A stretch of DNA of 64,000 nt, taken from assembly GCF_043290135.1 (NCBI RefSeq), contig NC_134705.1, forward strand, positions 59,981,771-60,045,770, given 5' to 3'. Source of the stretch: Rhipicephalus microplus (Eukaryota; Arthropoda; Arachnida; Ixodida; Ixodidae). The notes under the pieces were generated by a model, which did not search any database, was not told the DNA's origin, and saw only the letters and a list, made by a program, of their open reading frames with translations. Below are positions 22,053-33,025 of this stretch, one piece after another. Both the position numbers and the translations under genes were made by a program. Each line of letters begins with the position of its first letter. Position 1 is the first letter of the stretch.

Positions 22053-25000
22053 CTACGCAATGCCTGAGTATATTACATAGTAAAAATTGACATCTCTTAA
22101 AAAAGCTAACAATGATTTATGGGTGAAAAGTGGTTCCCTACCGACAAACATTGCGGGGTGTAATGGTATATGTTGTCGGTAGGGTAATGGAAAGTGTTGT
22201 CTTCTTAGAGTGTCTAACTGTTTACATTGGATTAAAACATGAATAACTGTCAATGCCTCACCACAATTGTCACACAGTGGTGGATCACCACCGGACAAAA
22301 GATGTGTGTGTGTCGTGTACGTGTGTCCTATCCTGAGTCTTGTTAGTGTTACCTCTGTTAGACGTGATTTTGATACTGGTGGCCAATGGCCAAGGTGTGG
22401 CTTGATAACGTGTAGTTTGTTTTGTGTGTGTTTATCCCACTTGCTCTGCCAGTAGTCCCTGAGGTTTCGTTTCAGAGACGGCTTCAGATCAAGGACCGGG
22501 ATTGATATGGGTGTAGGGGCAGTGGTTTTGTGGACGGATGCAGCGAGCTGATCCGCCCTCACGTTGCCTTGGATCTCACGGTGCCCTGGCACCCAGCACA
22601 CTACAACATGTTGGTTGAGTGTGTAGAGTGTGCAAAAAATGGAGTAAAGTGAGACAAGGACAGGGTTTTTTTGTTTTTTAAGACTGTGCAGAGCCGTTAC
22701 CACACTGAAAGAGTCTGCATAAATTACTGCTTTTTGTATTTGTGATTGTTTGATGTGTTTCGCTGCCACAAGTATCGCGTAAACTTCCGCTGTGAATATT
22801 CTTGTGTCTGGATGTAGAGGGCCAGCATTCGAAAAGGAAGGGCCAACAGCAGCATAGGACACAGAGGAGTTGGACTTAGAGGCATTTGTAAAGAACTCAG
22901 GACATGTGTATTTGTGTTGAAGTTCCAGGAAATATGTTCGGATATGGACAATAGGCGCATGTTTTGTAACTTCTAGAAAAGACACATCGCCGTCTATAGT
23001 CTGCCATTGCCACGGTGGCGGGTATGCTACAGGAGCCATTAAACTGTGTTCAAGTGAGACTCCAGTTTCCTCAGCTAGACTCTTCAGGCGAACTGAGAAG
23101 GGCTGCCTCATCGAAGGCCTGTTTTGAAACAGAGTTGAGCTTGACAAATCATTAATTGTAGAGTATGAGGGGTGCTTCTTGTCTGCTTTCACCTTAAGTA
23201 AATAAACAAAGCACATATAAGTTCTCTGCAGATGAAGCGACCACTCATTTGACTCAACATAAAGGCTTTCTACGGGGCTGGTGCGAAAAGCACCCGTAGA
23301 AAGGCGGATGCCCAAATGGTGCACGGGGTCCAGCATCTTCAAGGCACTTTGAGTAGCAGACTGATAGACAACCGCCCCATAATCTAAGCGGGTGCGAATG
23401 AGGCTTCTATACAGGTTCATGAGGCATTGCCTGTCACTACCCCACGTAGTACGTGACAACACTTTTAAAACACTCATGGCTTTTAAACATTTTGTTTTTA
23501 AATACTTGATGTGTGGTACGAATGTCAACTTGTTGTCCAAGATTAAGCCTAAGAATTTATGCTCTGCATTGACAGACAGACGTTGACCGTTCAGTTCAAT
23601 GTCAGGTTCTGAGTGCACGCCTCTCTTTCGGGAGAACAAGACACACGTGCTTTTTTCTGGGTTCAGCTGGAATCCGTTTTCCTCTGCCCGTTTGGAGAGC
23701 TCGTTTAAACCTAACTGAACCTGCCGCTCACACATTGCTAGGTTGCATGACTTAAAGCCAAGCTGGACGTCATCGACATATATGGAATAGAACATGTTGC
23801 GGGGGATGGACAGGTGCAAGGAATTCATTTTAATAAAAAAAAGTGTACAACTAAGTACACCACCTTGCGGTACTCCCGTTTCTTGCACAAATGTTTGGGA
23901 GAGAGTACTGCCCACACGGACGCGAAATTTCCGATTGGACAAGTAACTCTCGATTATGGAAAGCATTCTACCGCGCACACCCAGGTGAGACAAGTCTCTT
24001 AATATCCCAAAACGCCATGTTGTGTCGTAAGCCTTTTCGATATCGAGAAACACCGAGAGCAAGTATTGTTTGTGGACAAAAGCGTCTCGGATCTGTGCCT
24101 CGATACGCACCAAATGGTCGGTGGTGGATCTACCCTCTCGAAATCCACACTGGAACTGGTCGAGCAGATTGTGTGTTTCAAAAAAATGTAAAAGTCGGCG
24201 GTTTATCATTTTTTCAAAAAGTTTACAAAGGCAGCTGGTTAGTGCAATGGGCCTATAACTTGAAACTGAGGAAGGGTCCTTGCCCTGTTTCAAAATAGGG
24301 ATAACAATAGCCTCCTTCCAGAAAGCAGGGATGGTGCCAGAAAGCCAGATAGCATTGTATAGAGAGAGTAAAGTTTTTCGCGTTTTAGGCGGCAGGTTTT
24401 TCAACATTTCATAGGTGACACGGTCGTAGCCTGGTGCAGAATTACTGCTAGAGTTTAGTGATGTTTGTAGCTCAGCTAAGTTAAAAGGTTGGTTGTATGC
24501 CTTGTGTTTTGTGCACTTATATTCTAGTTTCTGTCTTTCTATCCTTGCTTTATATCTTTGGAAAACTTCAGTATAGTGTGCCGAGCTAGACACTTGCTCG
24601 TAGTGTGCACCGAGGAAGTTCGCCTGATCTTCCAGGCTGTCACCCTGTGTGTTTACGAGTGGGAGTGAGTGTACTTGTTTTCCTGCTATCCTACCGACCA
24701 TGTTCCAGACTTTGGCCTCTTGTGTATATGAATTTATCCCTGATAAAAACTTGTGCCAACTTTCTCTTCTGGCCTGCCGGCGCGTTCTCCTGCCTCGAGA
24801 TTTTATTTTCTTAAAGCTCTCAAGGTTTTCTGCTGTCGGCGAGTTGCGCAGCAACCTCCATGCCCTGTTCTGTTCCTTTCGCGCATTCTGACACTCAGTG
24901 TTCCACCACGGGACGTGTCGTTTGCCAGGCAGTCCAGATGTTTGTGGAATGCACTTGGCTGCTGCGTCAGTGAGAAAAGCCGTGAAGTACTCCACAGCTT

Positions 25001-25772
25001 CATCTATGCCTAATCTGCATATGTCGGTCCAACTTAAGTGTGTAATCTTTTGAAATTGTTCCCAGTCGGCTTTGTTCACCAGCCATTTGGGAACATGTGG
25101 AGGACATTCATATGTTATTGGTGTACTTAAAACTAAAGGAAAATGGTCACTTCCGTATGGATTATTTATGACTTTCCACTGAAGTAATGGTACAAGTGAA
25201 GGAGATGCGATACTGAGGTCTATGGAGGAGTAAGTATTGTTTGCAAGGTTATAATATGTTGCCTCTTTTCTATTCAACAGACAAGCACCTGATGAAAAGA
25301 GGAACTGTTCAATGAGACGACCTCGTGCATCACATCGACAGTCACCCCATAAACCACTGTGCGCGTTCAGGTCCCCTAGAACCAAATAAGGTTCTGGTAA
25401 CTCATCTATTAAAGACTGGAAATCATGTTTTTACAGGCGGTGTTGCGGCGGTATGTATAAAGAGCAGATGGTGACGAGCTTATTCAATAGAACTGCTCGA
25501 ACAGCCACTGCCTCTAGGGATGTTAGTAGTGGTAGATGACTGCATGCTACTCCTCGATTAACTATAATGGCTACACCACCAGATGACGCCACAGCATTAT
25601 CTCTGTCCCTTCGGAAGACAACATATTGACGCGAAAAATTTGTATTCTTGGATTTTAAGTGTGTTTCCTGTACACACAGCACTTTTGGAGAATGTTTGTG
25701 TAGAAGTTCTTGGACATCGTCGAGGTTTCGAAGTAGTCCTCTGACGTTCCATTGTATAATTTGTGTCTCCAT
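22053..25772 (-). pseudogene. LINE ORF2: AP endonuclease, reverse transcriptase, RNase H (one stop)
   Basis: 1240 codons in one frame, broken only by a TAA at 25431-25433 (codon 114). The endonuclease shows IIQWNVRGL at the N-terminus, QETHL (catalytic Glu), GDLNAHSGLWGD and SDHFPL. RT carries GVPQGGVLSC and YVDD at residues 665-668. A C-terminal RNase H is recognisable, with TAEVYAIL, YADSFSVV and GNVRADQLA, but the first catalytic Asp (usually FTDGSK) is Asn in FTNASK, near residue 963. The end carries a CX2CX8HX4C-like box (CDNCGEALTVIHVLIQC). The start ATG lies 65 bp downstream of the ORF1 stop. Confidence 0.93.
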
Positions 25773-25837
25773 TATGGGAGTAAAGAAGTGCTGTGTGTAC
25801 GAAATGAGTGTGGCTGGTGTCTAAAGAGAGAAGTGAC

Positions 25838-27085
25838 TTATCTTGCAGAGCCTTTAGAAGGCCCTGTAATTACCGTTTTGTCTTTTTTAGAGCGGTCGAG
25901 GGAACCCCGCCGCTCCTTTGGCGCAGTCTGCGCCGGTGCAGTTGATGTGTCCATCGCCTCAGGAGAGACGACAGATAATGTTGTTTTCGTTGTAGGCTTC
26001 GTCGTGACAGACGGAGCCTTAAACCCCACCGGGCTGGAGGTCGAGGGGACCTCTTTAGTTTGTTTGGTGCCCTGGCTGCTGCCAAGGTTCACAGGGGCCT
26101 TCGGTGGGGCTGTATTCAAGGAGGGTGGGGCAGCCAAGGCTGCTCCCCCGATGGGGGCTTGTGGCGTTTGCCTCGGCACGCTGGGCGTGGTCCAAGGCAT
26201 TGCCGAAAACCGAAGTGGTGCTGACCCCCTTCGCACCACTTCGGCATACGATGTGTTCCCAGCAAAATGCGGGGAAACGCGCTGCCGCGCTTCACGGAAG
26301 CTTATGTTCAATTTAAACTTTGTATTAATAATTTCTTTTTCCATTTTCCAGGCCACGCATGACCTGGAATATGCAGGATGGTCACCCTCACAGTTTGGAC
26401 AGTGGACTTGTAGCTGACAGTCATCGTCAGCAGTATGACCTTTGGTGCCGCATTTCGCGCAAGTAAGCTGTCCTCGGCAGCTCTGGGAGCCATGCCCGAA
26501 CTTCTGACACTTAAAGCAGTGCCGCGGGTTAGGTATGTATGGTCTAACTGGCAGTTTAAGATATCCTGTTGCTATTTCAGTGGGGAGGGTGCTAGATGCG
26601 AAAGTTAGTATGATGTGCTTCGTTGGGATTTCCTTATTTTCTCTTCTTATTTTGATACGCTGCACCTGAATGACGTTTTCCTCTTTCCAGCCTGTTAGAA
26701 GTTCATCATCAGAGAGGTCCATCAGGTCTCTATCTGATACAACACCCTTCACTGTGTTCATGGTTCGATGCGGTGTGATTGTGATAGGCTGATCCCCAAA
26801 TGCTGTGAGTTTATGTAGTGTCTGGTACTGTGCGTTGTCTTTTAATTCAAGTAATAGGTCACCACTGGCAGTCTTTGTGGCCTTGTAGCCTGCGCCCAGC
26901 GTTTCTATGAGACATTTGGACACAAGGAAGGGTGAAATACTTCTAGCTTTCTTTTCTGTACTTTCACCGTGAATTATGTGGTATTTGGGGAAGTTATCTT
27001 TTTTGTTTGGAGCAAATTCAAAAATTGCATCGGTGCGCCACCTCTTGGAGGGGCGATTAGTTGTAAGAGGGCTAGGGGTTCCCAT
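25838..27085 (-). CDS. LINE ORF1: nucleic-acid-binding protein with three zinc knuckles
   Basis: 415 residues, uninterrupted. The N-terminal half resembles the domain found in I/jockey ORF1 proteins. Three zinc knuckles lie in a row: C190-X2-C193-X4-H198-X4-C203, C209-X2-C212-X4-H217-X5-C223, and C229-X2-C232-X3-H236-X6-C243. The C-terminal 150 residues are Pro/Ala/Thr-rich and probably disordered. ORF1 proteins of this type coat element RNA and act as chaperones. The start ATG gives a full-length domain, and no upstream in-frame extension is needed. Confidence 0.93.
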   Translation of the reverse strand: MGTPSPLTTNRPSKRWRTDAIFEFAPNKKDNFPKYHIIHGESTEKKARSISPFLVSKCLIETLGAGYKATKTASGDLLLELKDNAQYQTLHKLTAFGDQPITITPHRTMNTVKGVVSDRDLMDLSDDELLTGWKEENVIQVQRIKIRRENKEIPTKHIILTFASSTLPTEIATGYLKLPVRPYIPNPRHCFKCQKFGHGSQSCRGQLTCAKCGTKGHTADDDCQLQVHCPNCEGDHPAYSRSCVAWKMEKEIINTKFKLNISFREARQRVSPHFAGNTSYAEVVRRGSAPLRFSAMPWTTPSVPRQTPQAPIGGAALAAPPSLNTAPPKAPVNLGSSQGTKQTKEVPSTSSPVGFKAPSVTTKPTTKTTLSVVSPEAMDTSTAPAQTAPKERRGSLDRSKKDKTVITGPSKGSAR

Positions 27086-27608
27086 AAATTTGATAGCTTA
27101 TTCGGCGGCCATGCCAGCCACCCACCACCGAGCCCAACAAGGGGACGCTGCGAGACGCGAAGGAGGCGCAGGCGCCAGCCGTGCATGGCCGCTATAACCT
27201 AATATATCTACCCAAGGTTGGATATTTACACTAGGTTAACCCTTGCCGCCAGGAAAAATTTGAAGTAAAATGAAGTGAGGAGAATACAGAAAAGATGTAA
27301 AGTGAGAACAAAAGACGAAGATGTAGGGAGAGAGAGATAGGAAAAGGCGACTGCCGATTTCCCCTGGGTGGGTCAGCCCAGGGGTGCCGTCTACGTGAAG
27401 CCGGGGCCAAAGGGGTGTGTTGCCTCTGCCGGGGGGCCTTAAAGGTCCAATCACCCAGCGTCGGCTCAACCCCCAGGATCCCCTTTTCCCCGGACACGGC
27501 AAAGCCACGCACGGCTAGGCGTGGGAGGGAGTCAAAACTCCCCCGTTAGCTCGGGTCCGTGGTGTCGCTACACACCAAACGCCTACTTGCGCAGGCGCCC
27601 CTGCGGGG
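27086..27608 (-). promoter_or_regulatory. LINE 5' leader (likely internal promoter)
   Basis: 523 bp, GC-rich near the start, between the 5' target duplication and the ORF1 ATG. Full-length LINEs normally carry a promoter here. No specific promoter element could be identified. Frames inside it (for example 27231-27512) look incidental. Confidence 0.5.
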
Positions 27609-27892
27609 TTGCATAAAATCAAAAGGCATAAAGTGATTCATGTATTATAACTATGTGAACAATTTCAGCAATTCAGGGCAAAATGACAACAGTTCTATTA
27701 AAAACCCCTCTCATTATAACATGCATGAAGAGTACCACACCAGAATATTTTATAGTGCATGTAATATCGAGACTATTAGACTGTCTATTGACCTTTTAGA
27801 AAGAAGGGTATCTCCTTCACATTCAAGGGGCAACCACTTTGTATCTGCAAAAAAAAAGGAAAAAAAAGTGCATCTGTGACGAACTACAGGTG

Positions 27893-27990
27893 CAGAGGCC
27901 TTTGTCAGGCGTATGAAACGCCTTTTGCTTCTGTATCCTTTTTCTTGCCTTTCAAGAAATAAAATAAATTACTACTACTACTACTACTTA
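27893..27990 (+). repeat. Possible 3' end of another LINE with (TAC)n tail
   Basis: GAGGCCTTTGTCAGGCGTA followed by an AT-rich stretch with ATAAAATAAA and then about seven TAC units. This looks like a LINE 3' end with a simple-repeat tail. No coding sequence is attached. Confidence 0.4.
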
Positions 27991-30900
27991 GCCTTTTCCT
28001 GAGCTTTTCTGTGAATATTTCCTGAATTTCAGATATCATTAGGATTGATTTACAGTGAACAGATTTTGCTTACGCAATGAAACCTAGTTCTGTATGTAAC
28101 TGCAATAAAGGGTGCCAAACCACCTCCAATTATTTTTTTAACATTTCAAGCAAATGTGAGCAACGACTTCAGAATAGTGTCCTGATCAACAATGACAGCT
28201 GCAGCAGCACAACTAGCTATGGGTGCCCAAAAAGTAGCTAGAAACAATACCTTTTTCTCTTTGAGCCTTTCGGAAGTGTTCAGCCCCTCAGTGCTCACCT
28301 TACAACATTTTTTTAAATATGTGTTTGTGTGCCCACTGTTCTTGCTCCTTGCACAGCGAGGAGGAGCACATGGCAAGAAGCGACAAGAAAGAAGCATAGC
28401 GAAAAAAACGCGAAATAAGCGAGGACCTCTTTTGTATCGTCCAATGTGTGTAACATTACTATTGTGACAACATATAGAAAAAATTATCACGGCTATGCAT
28501 CCATTGCAGAGTCATACACAGCTGCAACACCACGACTAAATTTCATCCCTGTGTTGGTTTAGGATCCCTTTATATAGTGGCAAGCCAAAGATATCTGCAT
28601 TTGTTCAACACATAATAAGATGCAGTGAAATGTGATATGATAATCTCATTTAGAATGCACGTCATATGGCTTCATTGTATATGTGGCCACAAGTAACTCT
28701 GGTTGCAAAGCAATATGGCGCAGCCTAAACAGACGTCACCGACCACTCCAATCTGAACTTGCCTTTGCTACTTGCCCATTATCATCACAGCAAAAAATGA
28801 ACAATTGAATCTGCTATAGATATGTGCAAGCTTATGCTAAGGACCAAGTATGAAGGGTGTTTTGTCATTATTGAGATCAGTTATTTGTTCAAGAACACTT
28901 GCTGTCAAACACAAATACATTGCTGTCGAAGCATCAAGACTCAAATATAAAGCAAAAAGAAGTGTCTCTTTAAAAATTACAGGCCACAAGGTGCAAGATA
29001 AATATTTGATATACTTGGGATGTAAGGCACGCAAAAGAGGTGCTGCCATATTGTACTTTCCCCTGTGTTGAAATTGCTTGCTTTACTCCCCCTACACATC
29101 GGTAAAGATGCCGTGAAAACACCAAGCAACTGATGCAGCATGGTTGAACACATGTCCAGGGATTCCACCATTCAGATTGGCTAAGCAGCTCTACAGCCTC
29201 CAAAGTCCTGTAACCATTTGTAAGACAAATATAGTTCCACCCAAAGTTCTTGGTTTACAGACACACATTCAAGACGCATAACCACTCTAGAGGAAGTTTG
29301 CATGATAATTCGCTGGGTAGCAAAGCGGATGCCAACATCAAGTAAGCATCCCGGCCTGCCGCTTCTTTCTTTCCGTTCTTAAAAAGTAATCAATCCATGG
29401 TTCCCCAATGTTCCCCCAATGTGAAGTGTACTGGCAGTCCGGTGAAGAATTGCAATGTATTTCAAACACAATCCCATTCATGGCAAGTAAGCATGCAATA
29501 GCGTTTTGTCGGCTGTTCAAGAAAACAACATGAAGTTTAGCTATAACCCATGTTTTTTTATAAACACCATTCAATTTGATATAAAAGTTGTGAGCATTAT
29601 GTGAAAGAACACGGATTCATGTTTAATCAATGAATACTTATAATGTACTGATATGAATGCAACTAACTGAATATGAAACGATAATTTTTGCTTGAGCATT
29701 TCGAGTTATGAACACTATCTCACTTGCCAGCTGCATCTTGTCCAAAACAGCGGCAAGCTAGGCTAGTTTCTGTAGGTGAGCAGTAATGAACAGTGCAAAG
29801 TAACAACGAGAAACACCAGTAACAACCGTATGGGGCAAGCATAGACTGCCAACTGTATAATTTATTGCACAAAAGTTTGCCTGAATATCAGTCAGACAAC
29901 TCGTGTAAATGAAGGTCCAGTTGGAAATGAACAAGTTATGAAATCAACAATGCCTGCTTTCTCTAAGAGGACCCTCATTCACATGAAGTATGCAGCGATA
30001 GGCTCCTACCGAGGTACGTCACAGCATGATGTCACTGGCACACGTAAAAGGTGTGGCTGGAAAAACACTCCGGCTGGTGGCTCAGCCAGGTACAGTTGTG
30101 CGGTGTTTGGGGCAAGTTTTAATTTTTCAAAGCTTACACTTCACGTTACAATGTCAACACTAGCTGTAGTATGTGTCAGCGATCATCTAGCTGTGTGGTA
30201 AAATATTTGCCACGCTGTCTGTTTATCTTGAAGAAGTGAACACACGTGGTGACCTGTGTGAGGAACAGCGGCACAGTCTTCAAAAATGTGCACAGTTGAT
30301 TGCGGCATATAGAATGCATCGAAAGGTATTGAGAATATCGGTTCAACTGAGAATATTGTGTGTGGTGTGTGCAGTGTCAATAACAATGTGTCTTGTTTGC
30401 GAAGACGTTAGCACTCGTGGCAGGGACCGGTCGTTGAAAAAACTTGATTGGACGTTTTAGTCCAGGTAAATAAGCACTTGAAGCAGCCATCTGCGAGTGG
30501 GTACAGCTCAGTGTTCGCGCTGTGTGCAGAAAAAAATTGCATGGTCACTGGGCTGGAAGATACCATTTGCTGAAGCTGCATGTATGAATTGCCCCGATGA
30601 GTACACAAGCCCAATAAAGATATAACTCGTTTTATCGAAGGCCTCATATGTCTTCATGTAATAAGCAGAGATTCTTGTTTCACATATACTCAGTACCTTT
30701 ACCGCTCTATATTCATGAAGTGACAATGCACACTACAAGTTTGTGTGTTAGGTCCTAAGGGAGCAATGTATATATGCAAATAAGTTGTAGGTGTCAGATG
30801 CAGCGATGTAACTGCACAAAAGATTACGTATATATTAGGCTACAGGTTTAGAATCGCATACATATCACTGGTCTATCAAGAACGTCACCAACAACTTCCT

Positions 30901-32206
30901 TGCCAACCAGCCCTTGCACAGAGGGAGGGAATGGCTGGCACGGTGCTCGAAGTGACGTCACACTATTTGCAAATATAGAGAGGTTTTTTACTTAGGCAAC
31001 ATTTTGCACAATACATTTTTTAGATGCAAGACTGTACTCGTCCCACATTGATCATACTGATGTCTTTTGTTCTTACTTTATGCTGTGAATTACTAGGCAT
31101 TTAGTCATCATGATCTTTAAAAGCTAATTTCAGTGTTCTCTCTCATATTGCTGACAACTGTGTCGTTGCATAAATTGGGCAAAAAAGCAACACAGAAAGG
31201 CTGTCACAATAAATACACCAACATGTGTATTCTCCTGCAAGCAAAAGTCGGCACTGGTCCTGTCATTACCCGTCTTCCTTCTCTCTTTGCCTTGTTTGTG
31301 CTGAAACAGCCCTGATGAGTTAGATGAGAAATATTAACGCATCAAAACTATAAGTGCTTGCATCAGCAATTACACAATAGCGTGATAACCGCACCCCTGC
31401 CACACAGCAGCGAAACATATTTTGAACATGCTGGCAATGTATTATTTTATAAAAAGCAACTCTGGCAGATTACAAAATCTCACATTGTGCATGCAAGTTT
31501 TCTTCAAAGTCAGGCGTACAACGTAGGTGCTGGCCGGTACATTATTAGTTACAAGCAAGGGCGTCTTGCAGGTACACATACAGATTGCACGAACACCTCT
31601 CTCTCTACACTAGGCACACACATTATATCTTTTAACAAGCATACGCCACTGTTTAGGGGTATAATAACGCTCTACTGTGAACGTATGCTTATCAACCCAC
31701 TTAGGCGGTTGGCTAGGTGAATTGAGCCAAGTTACAAATTGTATCGCCCGCGAACGTGAAGAAAATGCTGCTTTGCACCAAATGGCACCGCAGGCTTCGT
31801 TTAATCAACAACGTAGCAAGCGCCGTGTGCGTCCTCCTCACTACATTGCACTTATGAAAAAATCGATCACCATACACATGCATGTTGCCGCAGTTGTCAC
31901 GAATTAGCTCCAGTAAGGCCGCGCCGATGAGCCGCGCCAATAAGGTTCCTTTTGGCGTTGCATGAATTAGTTGCCAGACTTTGAGATGGTTGTTGCCAGA
32001 CTGCCGCTGAATTTGGCTGTAAAGTTTTCTTCTGTAGTTGTGGCTTCTCCGTAAGAGTTTGGTGCTATCCGCGGTGCATTTTTTGGTTGAAAATTTTTTT
32101 TCTTGTAGTTGTGGCTTACTTGCCGAGCTCTCACCGATCGGCCCGCCGTCTTCGAACTCCTCTGACCGTCTTCCAGTCTTTTTCTTTCATATCAAACTTC
32201 GCCTCT
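27991..32206. other. AT-rich intergenic sequence, no gene recognised
   Basis: About 4.2 kb downstream of the PSMD4 3' end (gene on the minus strand). Only short frames with no recognisable family. The frame at 28146-28490 (minus) was considered and not supported. No clear transposon ends were seen. Confidence 0.45.
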
Positions 32207-32221
32207 CTCTCTATCACTTTT

Positions 32222-32406
32222 GATTGATTGATATGTGGGGTTTGACGTCCCAAAACCACCATATGATTATGAGAGACGCCGTAGTGGAGGGCTTCGTAAA
32301 TTTAGACCACCTGAAGTTCTTTCACGTGCACCCAAATCTGAGCACACGGGCCTACAACATTTCCGCCTCCATCGGAAATGCAGCCACTGCAGCCGGGATT
32401 CGATCC
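32222..32406 (-). mobile_element. Ruka-like SINE, copy 2
   Basis: 185 bp, flanked by the exact 15-bp duplication CTCTCTATCACTTTT at 32207-32221 and 32407-32421. The tRNA-like head is truncated (it ends within the B-box-like CGAATCCC region). The body and CAATCAA tail match the other copies. Confidence 0.87.
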
Positions 32407-32655
32407 CTCTCTATCACTTTTATTTCCTCCTTATATTTTCCCTCGTGAGTAGAGTTACAATAATCACTTTGCATTCTTCTTATTTATACATCACTACCTC
32501 CACCCTCCACCTCCTGGCCCGGCCGCAATGTTTCCCCGAAATCAAATTCTTCGTCTACATCTCCCTGGCGAAAGAACTGAAACTCTTCCATGTTTTTTCA
32601 CCTCTTGATGTGTCATACACAATGTCTCTGTCTCACAAACACCAGGGGCATACTC

Positions 32656-33025
32656 TAGCAAAAATGCCAGTAGAGAAATCTATTGGTCCTATGGAGAAAT
32701 CTTATTTGGTCAATAAGAGGTGTATTGGGACTTTATAGGTTTATTTTTAATTCTATTGGCACCAATAGAAACCAATTGACCCTATCTGTTTGTCACCAAT
32801 AAGACCTATTGGTTGTACCTATTTGTCACCTATAGAACCAATAGACACATATTGGCACCATTAGGGTTCAATAGGAGACACCTATTTGTCTCCTATAAGA
32901 CCAATAAATATGTATTATTACGCATAGGCAACAGCTATTTGTGCGTATTGGTACCAATAGCTTCAGATAGGCGAGACGGATTTGCCGTCGATAGAACCAA
33001 TAAATAGCAGCTATTTGTCATTTAT
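32656..33025. repeat. CCAATAG-rich palindromic minisatellite
   Basis: A block with many copies of CTATTGG or CCAATAG, interleaved with CCTATTTGTC(A/T)CCTATA. Each unit (roughly 25 to 40 bp, irregular) contains both orientations, so every unit is a small imperfect palindrome. Examples: GACCTATTGG near 32807, CCTATTTGTCACCTATAGAA near 32818, CCTATTTGTCTCCTATAAGA near 32881. No coding frame and no flanking duplication were seen. Confidence 0.7.

Larger units (their letters stand above)
21721..27608 (-). mobile_element. Full-length I-clade LINE (non-LTR retrotransposon)
   Basis: 5,888 bp on the minus strand, flanked by an 11-bp direct repeat TTGCATAAAAT at 21710-21720 and 27609-27619. The 3' end is a short CATCATCATC tail rather than poly(A). 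Contents from the 5' end: a 523-bp leader, ORF1 with three zinc knuckles, a 65-bp gap, and ORF2 with AP endonuclease, RT and RNase H, then a 332-bp 3' region. The presence of an RNase H domain together with a zinc-knuckle ORF1 points to the I clade. Only one nonsense codon (in ORF2) is seen, so insertion is recent. Confidence 0.93.

Noticed and set aside
28146..28490. Minus-strand 114-codon frame as a host exon
   Set aside because: No recognisable family, no convincing acceptor and low-complexity flanks.
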